Positions 12,201-24,300 of a DNA stretch of 64,000 bases are shown here, in pieces (the stretch's first letter is position 1; every line of letters starts with the position of its first letter). The stretch is from Argopecten irradians (lineage: Eukaryota > Mollusca > Bivalvia > Pectinida > Pectinidae), in NCBI RefSeq assembly GCF_041381155.1, contig NC_091135.1, forward strand, positions 51,598,497 through 51,662,496. Direction: 5' to 3'. The notes below the pieces were generated by a model. The model did not search any database and was not told where the DNA came from. It was given only the letters and a program-made list of their open reading frames with translations. The translations under genes were made by a program, and so were the position numbers.

Positions 12201-15200
12201 TTCTTCCCTTATCTGAACTAGAAATATATATTGAAGTGAAAACAATGTCCATTTCTTGTGCTGTTGAGAAAGTTATAACTATACTACTCTGAAATATACA
12301 TCACATACAATAGAAAGTTATTTTGGCTTTTGCTACACGTGAATGACAACACTTACGCATTAGGTTGACCTTCCCCACCACATAACAACAACACATTAGC
12401 AAATCCTCGACACTTCTGGTTTGGCTTCATGTTACGAACATCTGTCACAATTTTTCTGAGAATATCTGGGTCGTAACCAGTATCCATGCGAGTCAATTTC
12501 TGCAAGAAAGTATCTGCCATCTGATCAGCGCGTAGACAAGACAACATTAAATCGTCTAAACACACTCTACGTGTCGCTTCATCAAACTTCACCCATCTTA
12601 TTATACTACCAAATACCTCCTCTTCTGACTTGATTGACAGCGTGTCATGAGAGAGCACTTCCTTGAGAGCATCTGCTGACAGACGGAGAAACTCCTCACA
12701 ATGACTGATGTCTCTGTTAATAAATTAAACCAATGACATCAGCAACAATTTTATAAGAGATGAAAGTTGATTCTATTAAAAATAAACAAAACTGAATAAC
12801 TCCTGGACTAAGAAAATATCTAGGAATTGTGACCAAGATAAATCTCTATGCAACTTCAGCAACATGTGATCAAACAAGAGAGATTATCTCAAGGATATTG
12901 TAGATCCTACTAGTAACTGCAGATGGTTACCAGTTTTGTTTTATGATCATGTACATTTGTTATATTCTGTATTTAAAAACTGTGTTATTAAAGATTGTTT
13001 TGTTCTTGGATGACGTGTACAGTCAAAATTTACTAATCACTATCATTTTTCCCTGAAAGCAGGGACTAGATGTATAAGTATAATTAAGACATTGTATAAT
13101 CTACATGTAGTTAGTAAGAACAGAAAAATGTATCTGGTAAGTAATTTGATATAAAGATGATATACATCTAACAAAGATATGTTGTTTTGAACTCACCTAA
13201 AATGTTCATCAAGAAACATAGAAGCTTTAAGGTGTATCCAAGGACAGGAGAACCTAGAGGAGAACTCCCTTATACCCAAACAGTTCTGAGCTGTAATACA
13301 CTGCTCTAGATAATCACAGCACAGCTCCTTCAGGTCAACCAGCAACAGGAGGTCCGCCGCCTGGAGAATGTCCTGTATATTTTCATCGCTGATGTTAATT
13401 TCTGATGTGTAAATGTAGTCTAAGATGGTTTTAAATGTTTCAAAACCGATACCCAGGGAGGTGATGTCAATCATGGCCTGTTTGTTCTCAGCTGCAGGAT
13501 TTGAAGGATCTGTCTCATAGTTGAACACCAACCTGTATGAATTTGATTATAAAAAGAAAATAAGTTTAAACTATTCTTAAGTACATTAAACAATCGATAC
13601 AGTATCAGTAAAAATCATAAATGCCAATAGTACTATACCATGTATCATTTTTGTATGCTAATATGAATTTAAGGCAAAGCCACAAAAGAGCGCAGCTACA
13701 TGTAAACGATTATAACATCATAACTTTATATTGTCTTTAATTTTCTATGAGATTAACAATAAAATATTTCACCGACATGCACACACTATTGATAGTTAGA
13801 AAGAATTCAAAATAATGCAATTGGAATAGTTCAATGTACTTCAATCTTTTTTTTTTATAAGATGCAGAGAAAACTTGCTATCAAAAATGCGCGCGAATCT
13901 GTGCTGTCATCTTTGGCGTCAGGTTTTGTACACGGTATATATTGGACCAGTACATTTATTGCGTTGTTCTTGTAGATATGTGTAAATTAAAACTACTTAT
14001 AGCAATCTTAAAGCGTATACATGTACTGATAACACATTTAGTCTAGTACAGAAATTTCAAATCTCGTCTTGCTGATAACGAGAATTAAAACATGGCTGCC
14101 TGCATGAGGCGCAAGACTTTCCCGCTGGACACAATTTCAAAGTCCACATGCAGGCAGCCATGTTTTAATTCTCGTTGAGTTGTGCTCTTATAAATATGTC
14201 CAAATGAAGATCTGTGATTTGTTTTGTAGAAATTTTCTAATTTTAAGAGCGCAGCTCTCTGCGCAGCCGAAGGCCGCATAGAGAGAAGCTCTACTAACCA
14301 TAACATGTGTGTGAACATATAGATTCTAACACATTCCAGATGTTTATTAACTGATCATTAGTGTAAAATGCTACAAAGATAATTATCGTAATAAAGGCTA
14401 ATTTATTTTCCGTGTAAACAAACAGGATGCTGGCAATTATATATGCGGTAATCGGTAGCATATCATTTGGCGTCGTTTCATGACATACCACGTGACGTCA
14501 CCATTTACAGAAAATGCTGACGGTTCCCGATTACATTGATATTCTGAATCTCGTTGGTGACACTTAATGGGTTGTGTTCTTTCACTTAAAATTTCTTTGC
14601 TTGGTTTAGAACCAGGTAAGAATCTTGGAATAAGCGAAACATATCTGGATTCAAGTTTGGTTTTGATGTTTTTTTCTACAATCGGCTCGCCTTGTGAAAG
14701 ACATCGGAAAATTTGGAAACTTCTTCGAATCCAATTCTATTATACGCAATCAAACAACAATATTTCCAGGTAAGCGCTCACTTAAATTCAAATATTTCTT
14801 TAGTGTTCAAATGTTATATTAGTTTCAGGACCGCGGCAACGCATGCCTGTCATTCCGTGCGGGATTTGGACGAAGGTTTTTCAGAGCATAATATTTCAAC
14901 GTTACCTTGACTACATTTGTTTACACACACACCTTACCTTTACAGAGCTTCACTCGCTGCCCAAATGGCCACGAAGAGCTGTGCTCTTATCAATAGCGTT
15001 CAAGAATTGCGAATCAATGATCGAACTACAAGTTCTGTGGTTATAATCCTAACTATGTTAACATATTTTACATGTTTAATAACGTAGCTGCGCTCTTCTG
15101 CGACTTTGCCTTAAATTCATATTATAACGTACTGTTCTGCAACATGTTACAATTGTAAAAATATAGCATAACGTTATATAAAGACAAATGTTATTCAATT

Positions 15201-15514
15201 TGAATTTCAATATTTATTACCAATAACAGAAATCAATGTAAATAGAGTTTATTTAAACGATTCTGATAGCCGTCATAAGGTTCAGGAAATAAGTAGCATT
15301 CCTCCATCTCTGAAAATGAGGACAACCTGAAGTAGTGGCTGGCTGCAGCCAGGACACTTTTCTGGACACATATGCTACTGTCTCCAATAACAACTGTCCC
15401 GTCACAAAAAGGCTGAAGCTTTCTGTTTTCGTTAAGGGCATTCAGTATCTTTTTGGCATGCCTCTCACTGGAAAACTTTCTCTGTCGTTCTTCTCCCTCC
15501 ATGGAGGCAGCCAT
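9222..15514 (-). CDS. GAN: Gigaxonin (BTB-BACK-Kelch E3 ligase adaptor), 5 exons
   Basis: Coding exons on the minus strand: 15327-15514, 13197-13532, 12357-12713, 10474-10610 and 9222-10060. They join in phase to 1857 nt (618 aa plus TGA). Human gigaxonin has 597 aa. Residues ~25-150 are the BTB fold (ILDYIYTSEI, DLKELCCDYLEQCI), ~150-290 the BACK domain, and ~300-618 the Kelch repeats (IYALGG, GKLFEAVECYD, IYVFGG). The C-terminal part RRLQWDQGKL also matches gigaxonin more than other KLHL proteins. The family's role is as a CUL3 substrate adaptor that drives turnover of intermediate-filament proteins; that is family knowledge. The start ATG at 15512-15514 has a good context (AAGATGG). All introns are GT-AG, though the exon 1 donor (CAG|GTTGTC) is weak. 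Intron 1 contains a TIR transposon and intron 3 a hairpin-ended repeat. The gene is head to head with NPEPL1. Confidence 0.93.
10785..12080 (+). mobile_element. Hairpin-ended repeat, copy E, in GAN intron 3
   Basis: It starts AACAAGAAATCCCAGAGGGA, with ATCCC/GGGAT pairing and the arm GGCACCCACC. The core is seven to eight diverged ~155-bp units containing GGCGGCCATCTTGTTGAC and CTTTCTGAGAAATAGC. Before the end comes GGACGGACGGACAACGG. The 3' stem is TAGCATACCATC, loop TGAT, GATGGTGGGCTA, then an A-run. It lies wholly in GAN intron 3, in reverse orientation to that gene. Minus-strand ORFs at 10955-12058 are products of the repeats. Confidence 0.75.
13659..15124. mobile_element. TIR DNA transposon (non-autonomous) in GAN intron 1
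   Basis: Terminal inverted repeats of about 40 bp lie at 13659-13699 and 15084-15124. They share AATATGAATTTAAGGCAAAG and AGAGCGCAGCTAC, with three or four mismatches. The interior (~1.4 kb) has no transposase. It contains a perfect 30-bp palindrome and other GAGCGCAG/CTGCGCTC motifs. It sits wholly inside GAN intron 1 and must be tolerated by splicing. The superfamily is unclear because no target-site duplication is obvious. Confidence 0.65.
14077..14176. repeat. Perfect 30-bp inverted repeat, 40-nt loop
   Basis: Arms 14077-14106 and 14147-14176 are exact reverse complements and contain ACATGGCTGCCTGCATG. The loop is 14107-14146. It is nested inside the TIR element of GAN intron 1. Perfect identity over 30 bases suggests recent formation or gene conversion between the arms. 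Confidence 0.9.
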
Positions 15515-15740
15515 CTTGCTAGGAGAATTATAAAAAGAAACCGGACAAAAATAATTGATGTTTTTTTCCGGAATAACTGGTGAATTAAAAAAAAAACATA
15601 CTGTGATGTTCTAAATTTTAAAACAATGATCTTATGAAAGAGATTTATTGAAAAGAATGCTTAAAGTTAATAAAGTTGTATTCATTTTAAACTAAATAAT
15701 ATATTTTCCTGTTATTTCTTTAGGGTACGGATCCGATTTC
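15515..15740. promoter_or_regulatory. Probable bidirectional promoter, GAN / NPEPL1
   Basis: This short interval lies between the GAN start codon and a candidate NPEPL1 leader exon. It contains GGAA-core motifs (CCGGAA at 15568-15573, ACCGGA near 15540), which fit ETS-type sites common in bidirectional housekeeping promoters. No TATA box is seen. The call rests on gene arrangement and is inferred. Confidence 0.35.
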
Positions 15741-15842
15741 CCGTTCTCGCTTTAATTCTAGTTACGTTTTCTGATTTCCTTTCGGCTTTAACTAGCCGTG
15801 ACAGGTTGAAAGTGAACTTTGTATCCTGGATTTATTATTAAC
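15721..15842 (+). other. Candidate NPEPL1 non-coding leader exon
   Basis: A splice acceptor (TTTTAATTTTAG|GTCATC) sits only nine bases before the NPEPL1 ATG, so an upstream leader exon must exist. The best donor upstream is AAC|GTGAGT after 15842. The 5' limit is a guess. The resulting leader intron would be 15843-18362 and would contain the LINE fragment. Confidence 0.4.
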
Positions 15843-16149
15843 GTGAGTATAGACTAGTGAAAGCAAAATTAACATTTAACCGTCATTATTGTTTTATGTA
15901 AACGTACTGTCTTATTACATAATCCAATAGTGGTTTTATAGTGAAGTGACGGCGCGTCCATGATTGATCAACTCTCCCGTCAGATTGTTAATTGATCGTA
16001 ACTACTGAACCAGAAACATATATTAGAGAGCTTTAGGCCTATGTGTATATTTTTCTGCTGTAACCTAACTGTCTGTACCAGTGTCAATTATACCCACTAT
16101 GGCTGATTGGGATTACTTTGTGAGTTTGAGTTTCTTTGAGACACTGTCC

Positions 16150-17505
16150 CCAGAAAAGCAAGAAAATACAGAAAAGGAGAAAATTCAACCCCAAAAAATT
16201 ATTCTCATACATCAAAACAACAGGAAAAGAGAACACAGATATCACATAACTAAGAAAGGATGGACATCTAATGACAGACACCACTTGTAAGGCAAGCATA
16301 TTAAGTGAACAATTTAAATCAGCCTTCACAACAGAACAGGATCACCCCATACCAGAAAAAGGACCATCACCACACCCATTCATGCGTGAAATTAACATTA
16401 CACAACAAGGAATAGATAAACTCCTTAAATACTTCAACCCACACAAAGCAACAGGACCAGACAATATACACAGCAGACTATTAAGAGAACTTAATTAGGG
16501 ACATATAATAGCACCCATACTAACCAAACTGTTCACTCACTCTCTAAATACAGGCACATAACCAACAGATTGAAAACATGCAAACGTAAACCCCATATAC
16601 AAGAAAGGCAACAGATACAACCCCACTAACTACAGACTCATATCACTTACATGTATCACATGCAAACTTATGGAACATATCATTACAAACGCCACATATC
16701 ATTACAAACGCCACAATGTCACATTTGGAGAACAACAACATACCATACAACTTACAACACAGCTTCAGATCATCCAGATCATGTGAGACACAACTTGCTA
16801 CATTCATAAACAACCTCGCAAGCAATAATAACAGCAACAAACAGACAGACATCATAATCATGGACTTTGCCAAAGCCTTTGACAAAGTCCCACACAGCCG
16901 CCTACCCCAATTGGAATACTGCTCTTCCATATGGGATCCCCACAACACACGCCAAATTCAACAGATAGAAAAAACACAACGCAGAGCAACAAGATACGTT
17001 CACAACAAATATCACGACACCAGTTCAGTTACAAACATGATACATATATGTACATCAACTAAACTGGCCAACATTACAGACACGACTGCTACACACAATT
17101 CAAGATTAATACTTTTCTACAAAACAATACACAATATAGTTGCTGTCGACTACCAGACCATACTCATACCAGTAGACCACAGAAGCAGACACTCCAATCC
17201 ACACTCCTTCAGACAAATCTCTCCTACAAAGGACACATACAAATATTCATTTTTTCCCCAAACAATAACACAATGGAATCTCCTCCCTGTAGCAGCAGTG
17301 CAATGCACACCTCGAGGACTTCAAGGCACATATTTCCAACGTAGCCCTTGAAGCCCTTACGAATTAGTTCTGCACACACCTTTTATCTATATCCTATAAA
17401 AAAATCACAGATTTAATCCCTTCACACCCTTGCACCCCTACAGATCACCATGACATAAATGTCATTTTTTGACGGCGTTCATGTAAAAAGAAGAAGAAGA
17501 AGAAG
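16150..17505 (+). pseudogene. Internally deleted non-LTR retrotransposon (LINE)
   Basis: Reverse-transcriptase signatures are read in several shifted frames. NPHKATGPDNIHSRLLREL is at ~16436-16496, a NYRxISLTC stretch near 16630, and the motif-A segment DFAKAFDKVPHSRL near 16863-16902. The last joins directly to LEYCSSIWDPH and IEKTQRRATRYV, which normally lie about 300 residues further on. The catalytic YxDD region is therefore deleted, yet the frame stays open across the join (16716-17351). The 3' end is a GAA/AAG microsatellite tail (~17490-17505). Other breaks include stops near 16498 and a ~20-bp tandem duplication near 16680. It lies in the NPEPL1 leader intron and is dead. Confidence 0.85.
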
Positions 17506-18371
17506 TCATAATCTTCAGCTTGACTAGCCAAGGACATGATTTAAGTCTTTTTATCATGCCAATCAAGCTTTTGAAAGATAGTTCTACTTCTAGATTGTAA
17601 CAGCAGGAACAGTAGTGCTGGATTATTATGAGTCCATATTCATCACTAGACATTTCATCTCCTATCTTGGAACATCCTTGAGATGATGGCCATATCATGG
17701 GACAACATGAAAGGACTTAGGTGACCAGTGTCCAGTCCTCAGTGGTTAGGTATCCACAAGACACTGTCTCTGATGCATGGTTGTGACTACTCCCATAACA
17801 TGAAAGTCGGCTGGTCAGTCATTTTATCGGACATTATTTTGCTGACTGTACACACAACGTAATGTTGCAAAAGTGTCTCGGTATGCCATACCTCTAGCAT
17901 TGTTAGAGTAGGTTGTGACATGTTGTTGATGCAGCGTTCATGTTCCTGTATGGTTATTAATTCGATCTACCAACCAATACCAAGTTGATGGATTCCACGA
18001 TCGGCGTGCGCACGCTCTTCTTGACACCTTCATTGCAAATACGGTATTGGGAAGCATAATGTTCTTACCCTATTTCTTACACATTGCTTCACAATACACA
18101 TATCTGCATATTTTGATGCTCAACTTGTTTCAATTTCACCAACACCAGTTTTTATGTGGTTCTGAATTCAAACTATATTATATACATGCAAGCATGTCTG
18201 ATTGGAAGCAAGTTAATTAAGTTTCAGCTATTCTAGGTGTTATTCCACTAGTGGAATTCTTTGAATATAGATATATTTATTCAACACACATTTATACATT
18301 TATTGTATTTATAACTAAGTAGTACATATATCATTGATTTATAGATGTGGTTTTAATTTTAGGTCATCAAA

Positions 18372-21300
18372 ATGTCTACAGAGATAATATTTTCGGGAAC
18401 TTTGTCCCAGACAAATCCAGAGACTTCGCCTGTTATCATAGTAGGACAAGTGAAGAATCTCGCCAGGATTTCTTTCAATGATGTGAAAATGAAACTTGAA
18501 CCTCGGGTGGATGCAGAGGTGTGTATATTTAGTGAACAGATGGAATGATTTGTTATTACAGATAATCATGATTTATCAAAATTCACTGTCAGTAATGATT
18601 TCAATGGTGATATTTGTAGATCTCATTACACATTAATCTTTTTACATTTTTTAAATGTTCATAACTATATTAGTATACGTGATTCAAATGAATTAGTTTT
18701 TTGGTATTTTGTTTCAGACTTTTGACAAGGCAGTCTCTGGTCTCCACCCGTCCCCGACAGATTCTTGTCCCCTCTGGATGAACAATGCTGCTGTAGCTGC
18801 ACTCCCTACAAAGTGTAGTCGCCACAACACACCGTCACGGGCACACTCTCTGTCCAAAGTCGTTAAAAGCTTCATTGGCAATGGCAGCAGTGAATATGTA
18901 GTTGTAGGTATTTTAGTTTTAATGTGTTTAATGTAAATGAAGGTGGTAGTTATATTTGAGAATTGCTGTAAAATTTCAAATTTAATACTGTTACAGTAGA
19001 TATACATTATTTATACTTTGATTTTGCCACAATCAAAGTAACAAATTAATGCAGTGTTTAATTCACATAACTCCAATAATAACTACTGGGTATGTATGTT
19101 AACACCATACAAATATATAATTAGCATAATCTTAGTTTAGTGCTACATGTATAACAGTGATCCTAAAAAGCAGTAAAATAAGATTACCGCTGAAATATTT
19201 TTATATACGTTTACAGTAAATAGGTCAGTCATCAAACAAAGTTGTGAAAACAAACAAATCTTTTGTCAGAGTGATGAAAAGATTAAACATTTACATCAAC
19301 AATAAATTGAATACATGTATGTTTGGATAATTTCAAACGAATATCAGAAATAAATGTTATTTCATTTGAGAAGATTTCTTTTGGCAGCATCAAAGGTTCT
19401 ATAGAGAAATGATAATTTACAAAATCTGAAATATTTTCAAGCAACATCTCATCTTTTTATTTCAATTTGGAATCCAATATCGCATAATGAATTTTGAATG
19501 TTGAAACAAAACCAGCTATTTATATTTGGTATCCTTTTTAACAGATTGTGTGTGAGAGGAGTGATGTTTTGGCGTCCGGTTGTGCAGTTGCACGTATATT
19601 ACCATTGTTCAATGGTAAATCCAATGCCTCCACAGAGGACCGTACTGTCACAGTGGAGTTCCTCCTGGTTGGGGATGGGAGCGAGACTCCTCTTACGGAC
19701 CAAGATCTAGCCTGTCTTGCTGCAGAGGCCAAGGGAGTAAGGCTTGCAGCAAAGATTGTTGATATCCCATGCTCAGAAATGCACACAGATGGTTTCCTAA
19801 AAGTAAGAAAATATTTCTGTGATAGCAATTTTCAATTATCCTGCATTGTTGTTACAATAAAAGTTGACCTAAGATATTACATTTGTTTAGTTATACATGT
19901 GGCGTCCTTGGGCTACAGTATCACTGATAATTTATTTTTTCTGTGGTAGTTCAAGTCCTCACTATTAATAAACCTATTTCTCCAAGTTCCATCACTATTA
20001 ATTTACTTTACCTAGTTCAACCAACATTAATCTAAGTTTCGATCACCACAACCCACTTGACAAATTTTCCTTTGCATCTAAACCACATGTCTTAGTTTCA
20101 GTCATATGTAACCTTTACTTAAAGATGCTCCACCGCTGACAAATGGTACTTTTTCACTATCAAAAATAGGATCAGAAGATTTAGTATTTTTCTTCACTTA
20201 CAAAAGTTACTTACTTTACACCATTACCACCATTGAAAAGTTTTAGCTTCTCATTCTACTTCAAGTTAAAAATATGAAAAATAATTAATTGAAACCCACT
20301 TTATATTTTTAGGAAATCAAAGTTATAGGTGATGAGCTTGGCATACAACCAATGGTTATACGAGGCGAGGATTTAAATAAACAGGGCTTTGGAGGTATGA
20401 CACATTCTGTTGTTTAAGGTTGATCTTTGTTATTGTGCTTCTTTGAATATGTTTCGAGGTAATAACTTAATAAAAAAATATTAACATTGCTTTGATAAAA
20501 AAAATTCATATATGTAACCCTGTTCAATACTAGCCACAATATACAGCTGGGCTAGAGAGAACTTCTCTTTAGCTTGATCAGTTGAGCGTCAGACTAGTAA
20601 TCCAGAGGTCCCAAGTTCGATCCCTGGCAAAGGCAGGTATTAAATTTATTGTAAATTCTACACCCTGTTACATTGGCGCCCATGTAGGGACTCAGGAATG
20701 TTACTTCACGATACCTGCAAAGAAATTGTTGTTACCCCTGGAAACTCGAGGATGAGTTGATTCCTGGAGGGGGGGGGGTATGTTACCCTGGTCAATACTA
20801 GCTGCAATATATCACTTAGAGAGAACTTCTCTTTAGCTCGATCAGTTGAGCGTCAGACTAGTAATCCAGAGGTCCCGAGTTTGATCCCTGGTAGAGGCAG
20901 GTATTAAATTTATTGTAAATTCTACACCCTATTACATATATTTACACATCTAAAGTCATATTACTAATAGATTCATCTTTTTGACTTTGACCTCAATGTC
21001 AAAAGTCAAATAAGTTAAATCGCTAGATAATATGTAATGATCTGTTTGAAGGTCATTTTAGCCTTAACTAACATTTCAAACACTCAAAACTAAACTGTAC
21101 TTATCATTGATGTGATTGCAGGTCTCCTAGTTTCTTAATGGTAAAGACAATAATTTCAAAGTGACTTGTGGTAGTGGCAATAATCCTTATGCAGTATAGA
21201 AGTGTGTAATCTCTATCAACACAAGGTACCTCTACCTTTCTCAGTGTTATGCCCCTTTGTTGCAAAACTAGAGTGGTTTGAGGTAGGTGATTTAAGTTGG

Positions 21301-24300
21301 CCTCCTGGATGACAGTTCTAATTACCATGGTATATGTATATGCTATTGTTCACACTCTTTGAGTTACCTGAAATATTTATGTTGCTTTTAGTATTGTTTT
21401 CAAAATTGCTTTGCTTTGCTGTAACTCCTGATTTTTTTCTTCATAAAAAGGTATATATACAGTTGGAAAGGCAGCCGTTAACCCTCCTGCCCTGGCTGTG
21501 CTCAGTCACCAGCCTGCAGGGGCAACAAAGAGCATTGCCTGGGTCGGAAAAGGCATTGTGTTTGACACCGGCGGTCTCTGTATCAAAACAAAGGTGAGGC
21601 ATTGATAACAAACTGTTTGATATTGATATCATATAGGATATGATTCTGAATATAGCACAGCAATGGTTTACAAGGAGCTGCAAATGTGGATATTATCATG
21701 TAAATATTTTTTTCCAAGTCACCCTTAAAGCTGTTTGAAATATACTTATTTTTGCACTGTGCATCTATTTTTAATAGTAGAATTCTTCACATAACACTTA
21801 ATGAAAACAGAATAGGCAAAACTATCTGTCAAAAATTCCACTTTTACTGTATTTGTGTTGTAGACAGGGATGTGTGGGATGAAGAGAGACTGTGGTGGGG
21901 CTGCTGGTATCCTAGGGGCCTTCTATGCTGCTGTCAAAATGGTATGTACAGGTGATAACAAAGAATGGTCAACTATAGCCTTAATAGCATTACTCTACTG
22001 ATTATAAAAGAATTTGGTATATCGTTGTAGTCTTTAAAATTCAAATGCACAAACCAATCAAATGGTTTATTATCTGTTGCTTGAAGTGATTGATATTTTG
22101 GGGAAATGATCAAGAAACCCTTCCTGTTACTCGTGTATCAAAGGAATGAACTCTATCATTATTTTTCCATTTAAAGTTGTATGGTCTATCACTTTCACTC
22201 TTTTTGTCATAGTGAAAACTGTTTAAGTGTTATACACATTTTCCCCCGTCTGTCCGAGGTTTAAACTTTCTACTTTTACCACTTTTTATAAAGTTGCAGC
22301 ACTGGAAGTATTTTTAATTATAGAAGTGAAAAATCTTTTTAACGTGTACACGTCAAAAATAAACTCGAAAGATTACGAATCATTCCTAACTCTTCCGAAC
22401 ATCGTCAGGACAATCTCGAAGTAACACGAGAGTTGTGAAACCAAATGTCAACAATTTTTTTCATAAACAAAACATGCGGTCGACCTCAGCAGACTGGATC
22501 TACAAAGAAAATAATGCTTGCACATTACAATATTTGATACACACAATATTGAATTACGGCAATGTGTGAATTAGATGTTTCAAATACTCGCTCTGTGGAC
22601 ATATACCAGCACGATTTGCTCATATTAGCCAGAAGGAAAACGTAAACAAACACATGTGCGCTTACGCTAGTTACCTGGATCACCACGTGCAGGACGTGTA
22701 GACATAAGTCACGTGGTACGATTCGGAATGCCGACAAAAGCCGAAGGTACTGAACATGGCGGTGATTGAAGGCACTGTATTCAAAACCAGAAATATATGA
22801 TCCCTAGATTTCGGCGCTCTTATAGGCCGACATATTCTTTTGGGGAGCTCAATCAATAAGTTACATGTGCATGTTCAAATATCAAATGTTTAAGCAATGT
22901 ATCGTTACAGTGAAAATTACCAGAAATACAACTTTAAGGCACTATACAGTGCTGGTTTAGTTATAGAACATTCTAGATTTTTATAATGTATAAACATGTT
23001 TACAATAATAGAGAATCCAGAATGATTTATTTCCGGATTGTTCTGTGACGTTGTTTATTTACTGATTTTGAATAAAATTAGAATTAAGAATTTTCTATAA
23101 CATTCTTGACTTTGATTATGATCTTATTTCACTGTAGGGTTTCAGTGAGAACCTGCATGCTGTGTTCTGCCTGGCAGAGAATGCTGTAGGTCAAGTAGCA
23201 GCCCGACCTGATGATATTTTTACCATGTACTCAGGCAGGCAAGTATTATACCATGAAATAATTTGTTTGTTTGTATATAATACTTCATCCCTTTACATAC
23301 CATCTGTCTGTTCTAATAGTCATGAAGCTTCTCTGTTTTTTTGCCCACCATTATCAGATAATGGGCTTGCCAAATTATCTTGTATTCATTCATCCTTCAT
23401 TCTGTGTAGACTTCCTTTGGATCCTACTCATGCATATTAAATTTTGGAAATGGTCTGTCTACAAGATGCATGACAGATAGCCATCTTGGATTTTGATAAT
23501 TGAAATTTTTACCTCTACATTTGTATTTCTCAGAAAGTACTGAAAGGATTGTGTCAAATTTCATAATTGTAGCCGTCAATCCCTTGCACCCTAGCTAGTT
23601 GTACATATTGTCAAAATCTATGATGATTAATTTGAAGTTGTCATTTTTAGTGCGAGTGTACTCCTACTATTATTGTCCTTGTCGGGCGTAGAGTCTGTGT
23701 ACATCAGCTATGCGCAGATTGCAACTGTGCACCCGATACCGGAAGTCAGTGTTTTATAGGGTTTAAGATATTTCTTCATGATTTAGTAACACCAGACTTT
23801 CAAAAAATATATTAAGATATACTTGTCAGCGATAATTTACTATGAATTAACAACAGTGACATTACACAACGCTAAACGCATTTGTTTTGTGTAAACTTCA
23901 AGCAGCATCTCATACAAAGTCTTGCATCGGTCATGATATTCTAAGCATCTGATCAACTTTGGAAACTTCCAGAACAATACAATGCAATTCAGGTTTATTT
24001 AGTCAATAAAAGAAAGTGACGAAACGGATAACTTTTAGTACCGGCCACATATTTAATTTATTTCACATCATCCTAGGTCCTAGGTGTATGTTGCACTATC
24101 ACTTACTAAACCCTGTGACCATAGATCGCATTTGCTGCAGTTCTAATTAATATTTATAAAATTACACTGCTTTGCGTAAGAGAAACAGAATAAAAAAACA
24201 CATTATAAAATACCAGTCTGAGTGTCTGAGCTAATGTACCCCAGAAAGGCGTTCAAGCATGACACAGGTAAGTCACCACCTGCACAGAGACTGGACGGTG

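Larger units (their letters stand above)
20513..20936 (+). mobile_element. TRIM (miniature LTR retrotransposon) with tRNA-like LTRs
   Basis: Complete miniature LTR element in NPEPL1 intron 4. The left LTR (20513-20672) and right LTR (20781-20936) begin TGT[A/T]ACCCTG and end [G/A]TTACA. A primer-binding site starts two bases inside the left LTR, and a G-rich polypurine tract (about 20766-20778) lies just before the right LTR. The interior is only 108 bp and codes nothing. TATA flanks both sides (20509-20512 and 20937-20940), a possible 4-bp target duplication. Each LTR contains a tRNA-like module with A-box-like and B-box-like motifs. It is non-autonomous and would need an LTR retrotransposon in trans. 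Confidence 0.85.

Noticed and set aside
15233-15326. GAN exon 1 continuing to the ORF end
   Set aside because: Reading past 15327 diverges from gigaxonin, whereas the donor at 15326 joins exon 2 in phase with the conserved BTB sequence.
16716-17351. Functional reverse transcriptase
   Set aside because: The catalytic region between motif A and the C terminus is deleted.
20569-20640. Two tandem tRNA-Thr/Lys genes
   Set aside because: Acceptor and anticodon stems do not pair, and the blocks lie inside direct repeats bounded by TG...CA with primer site and polypurine tract, so they are parts of LTRs.
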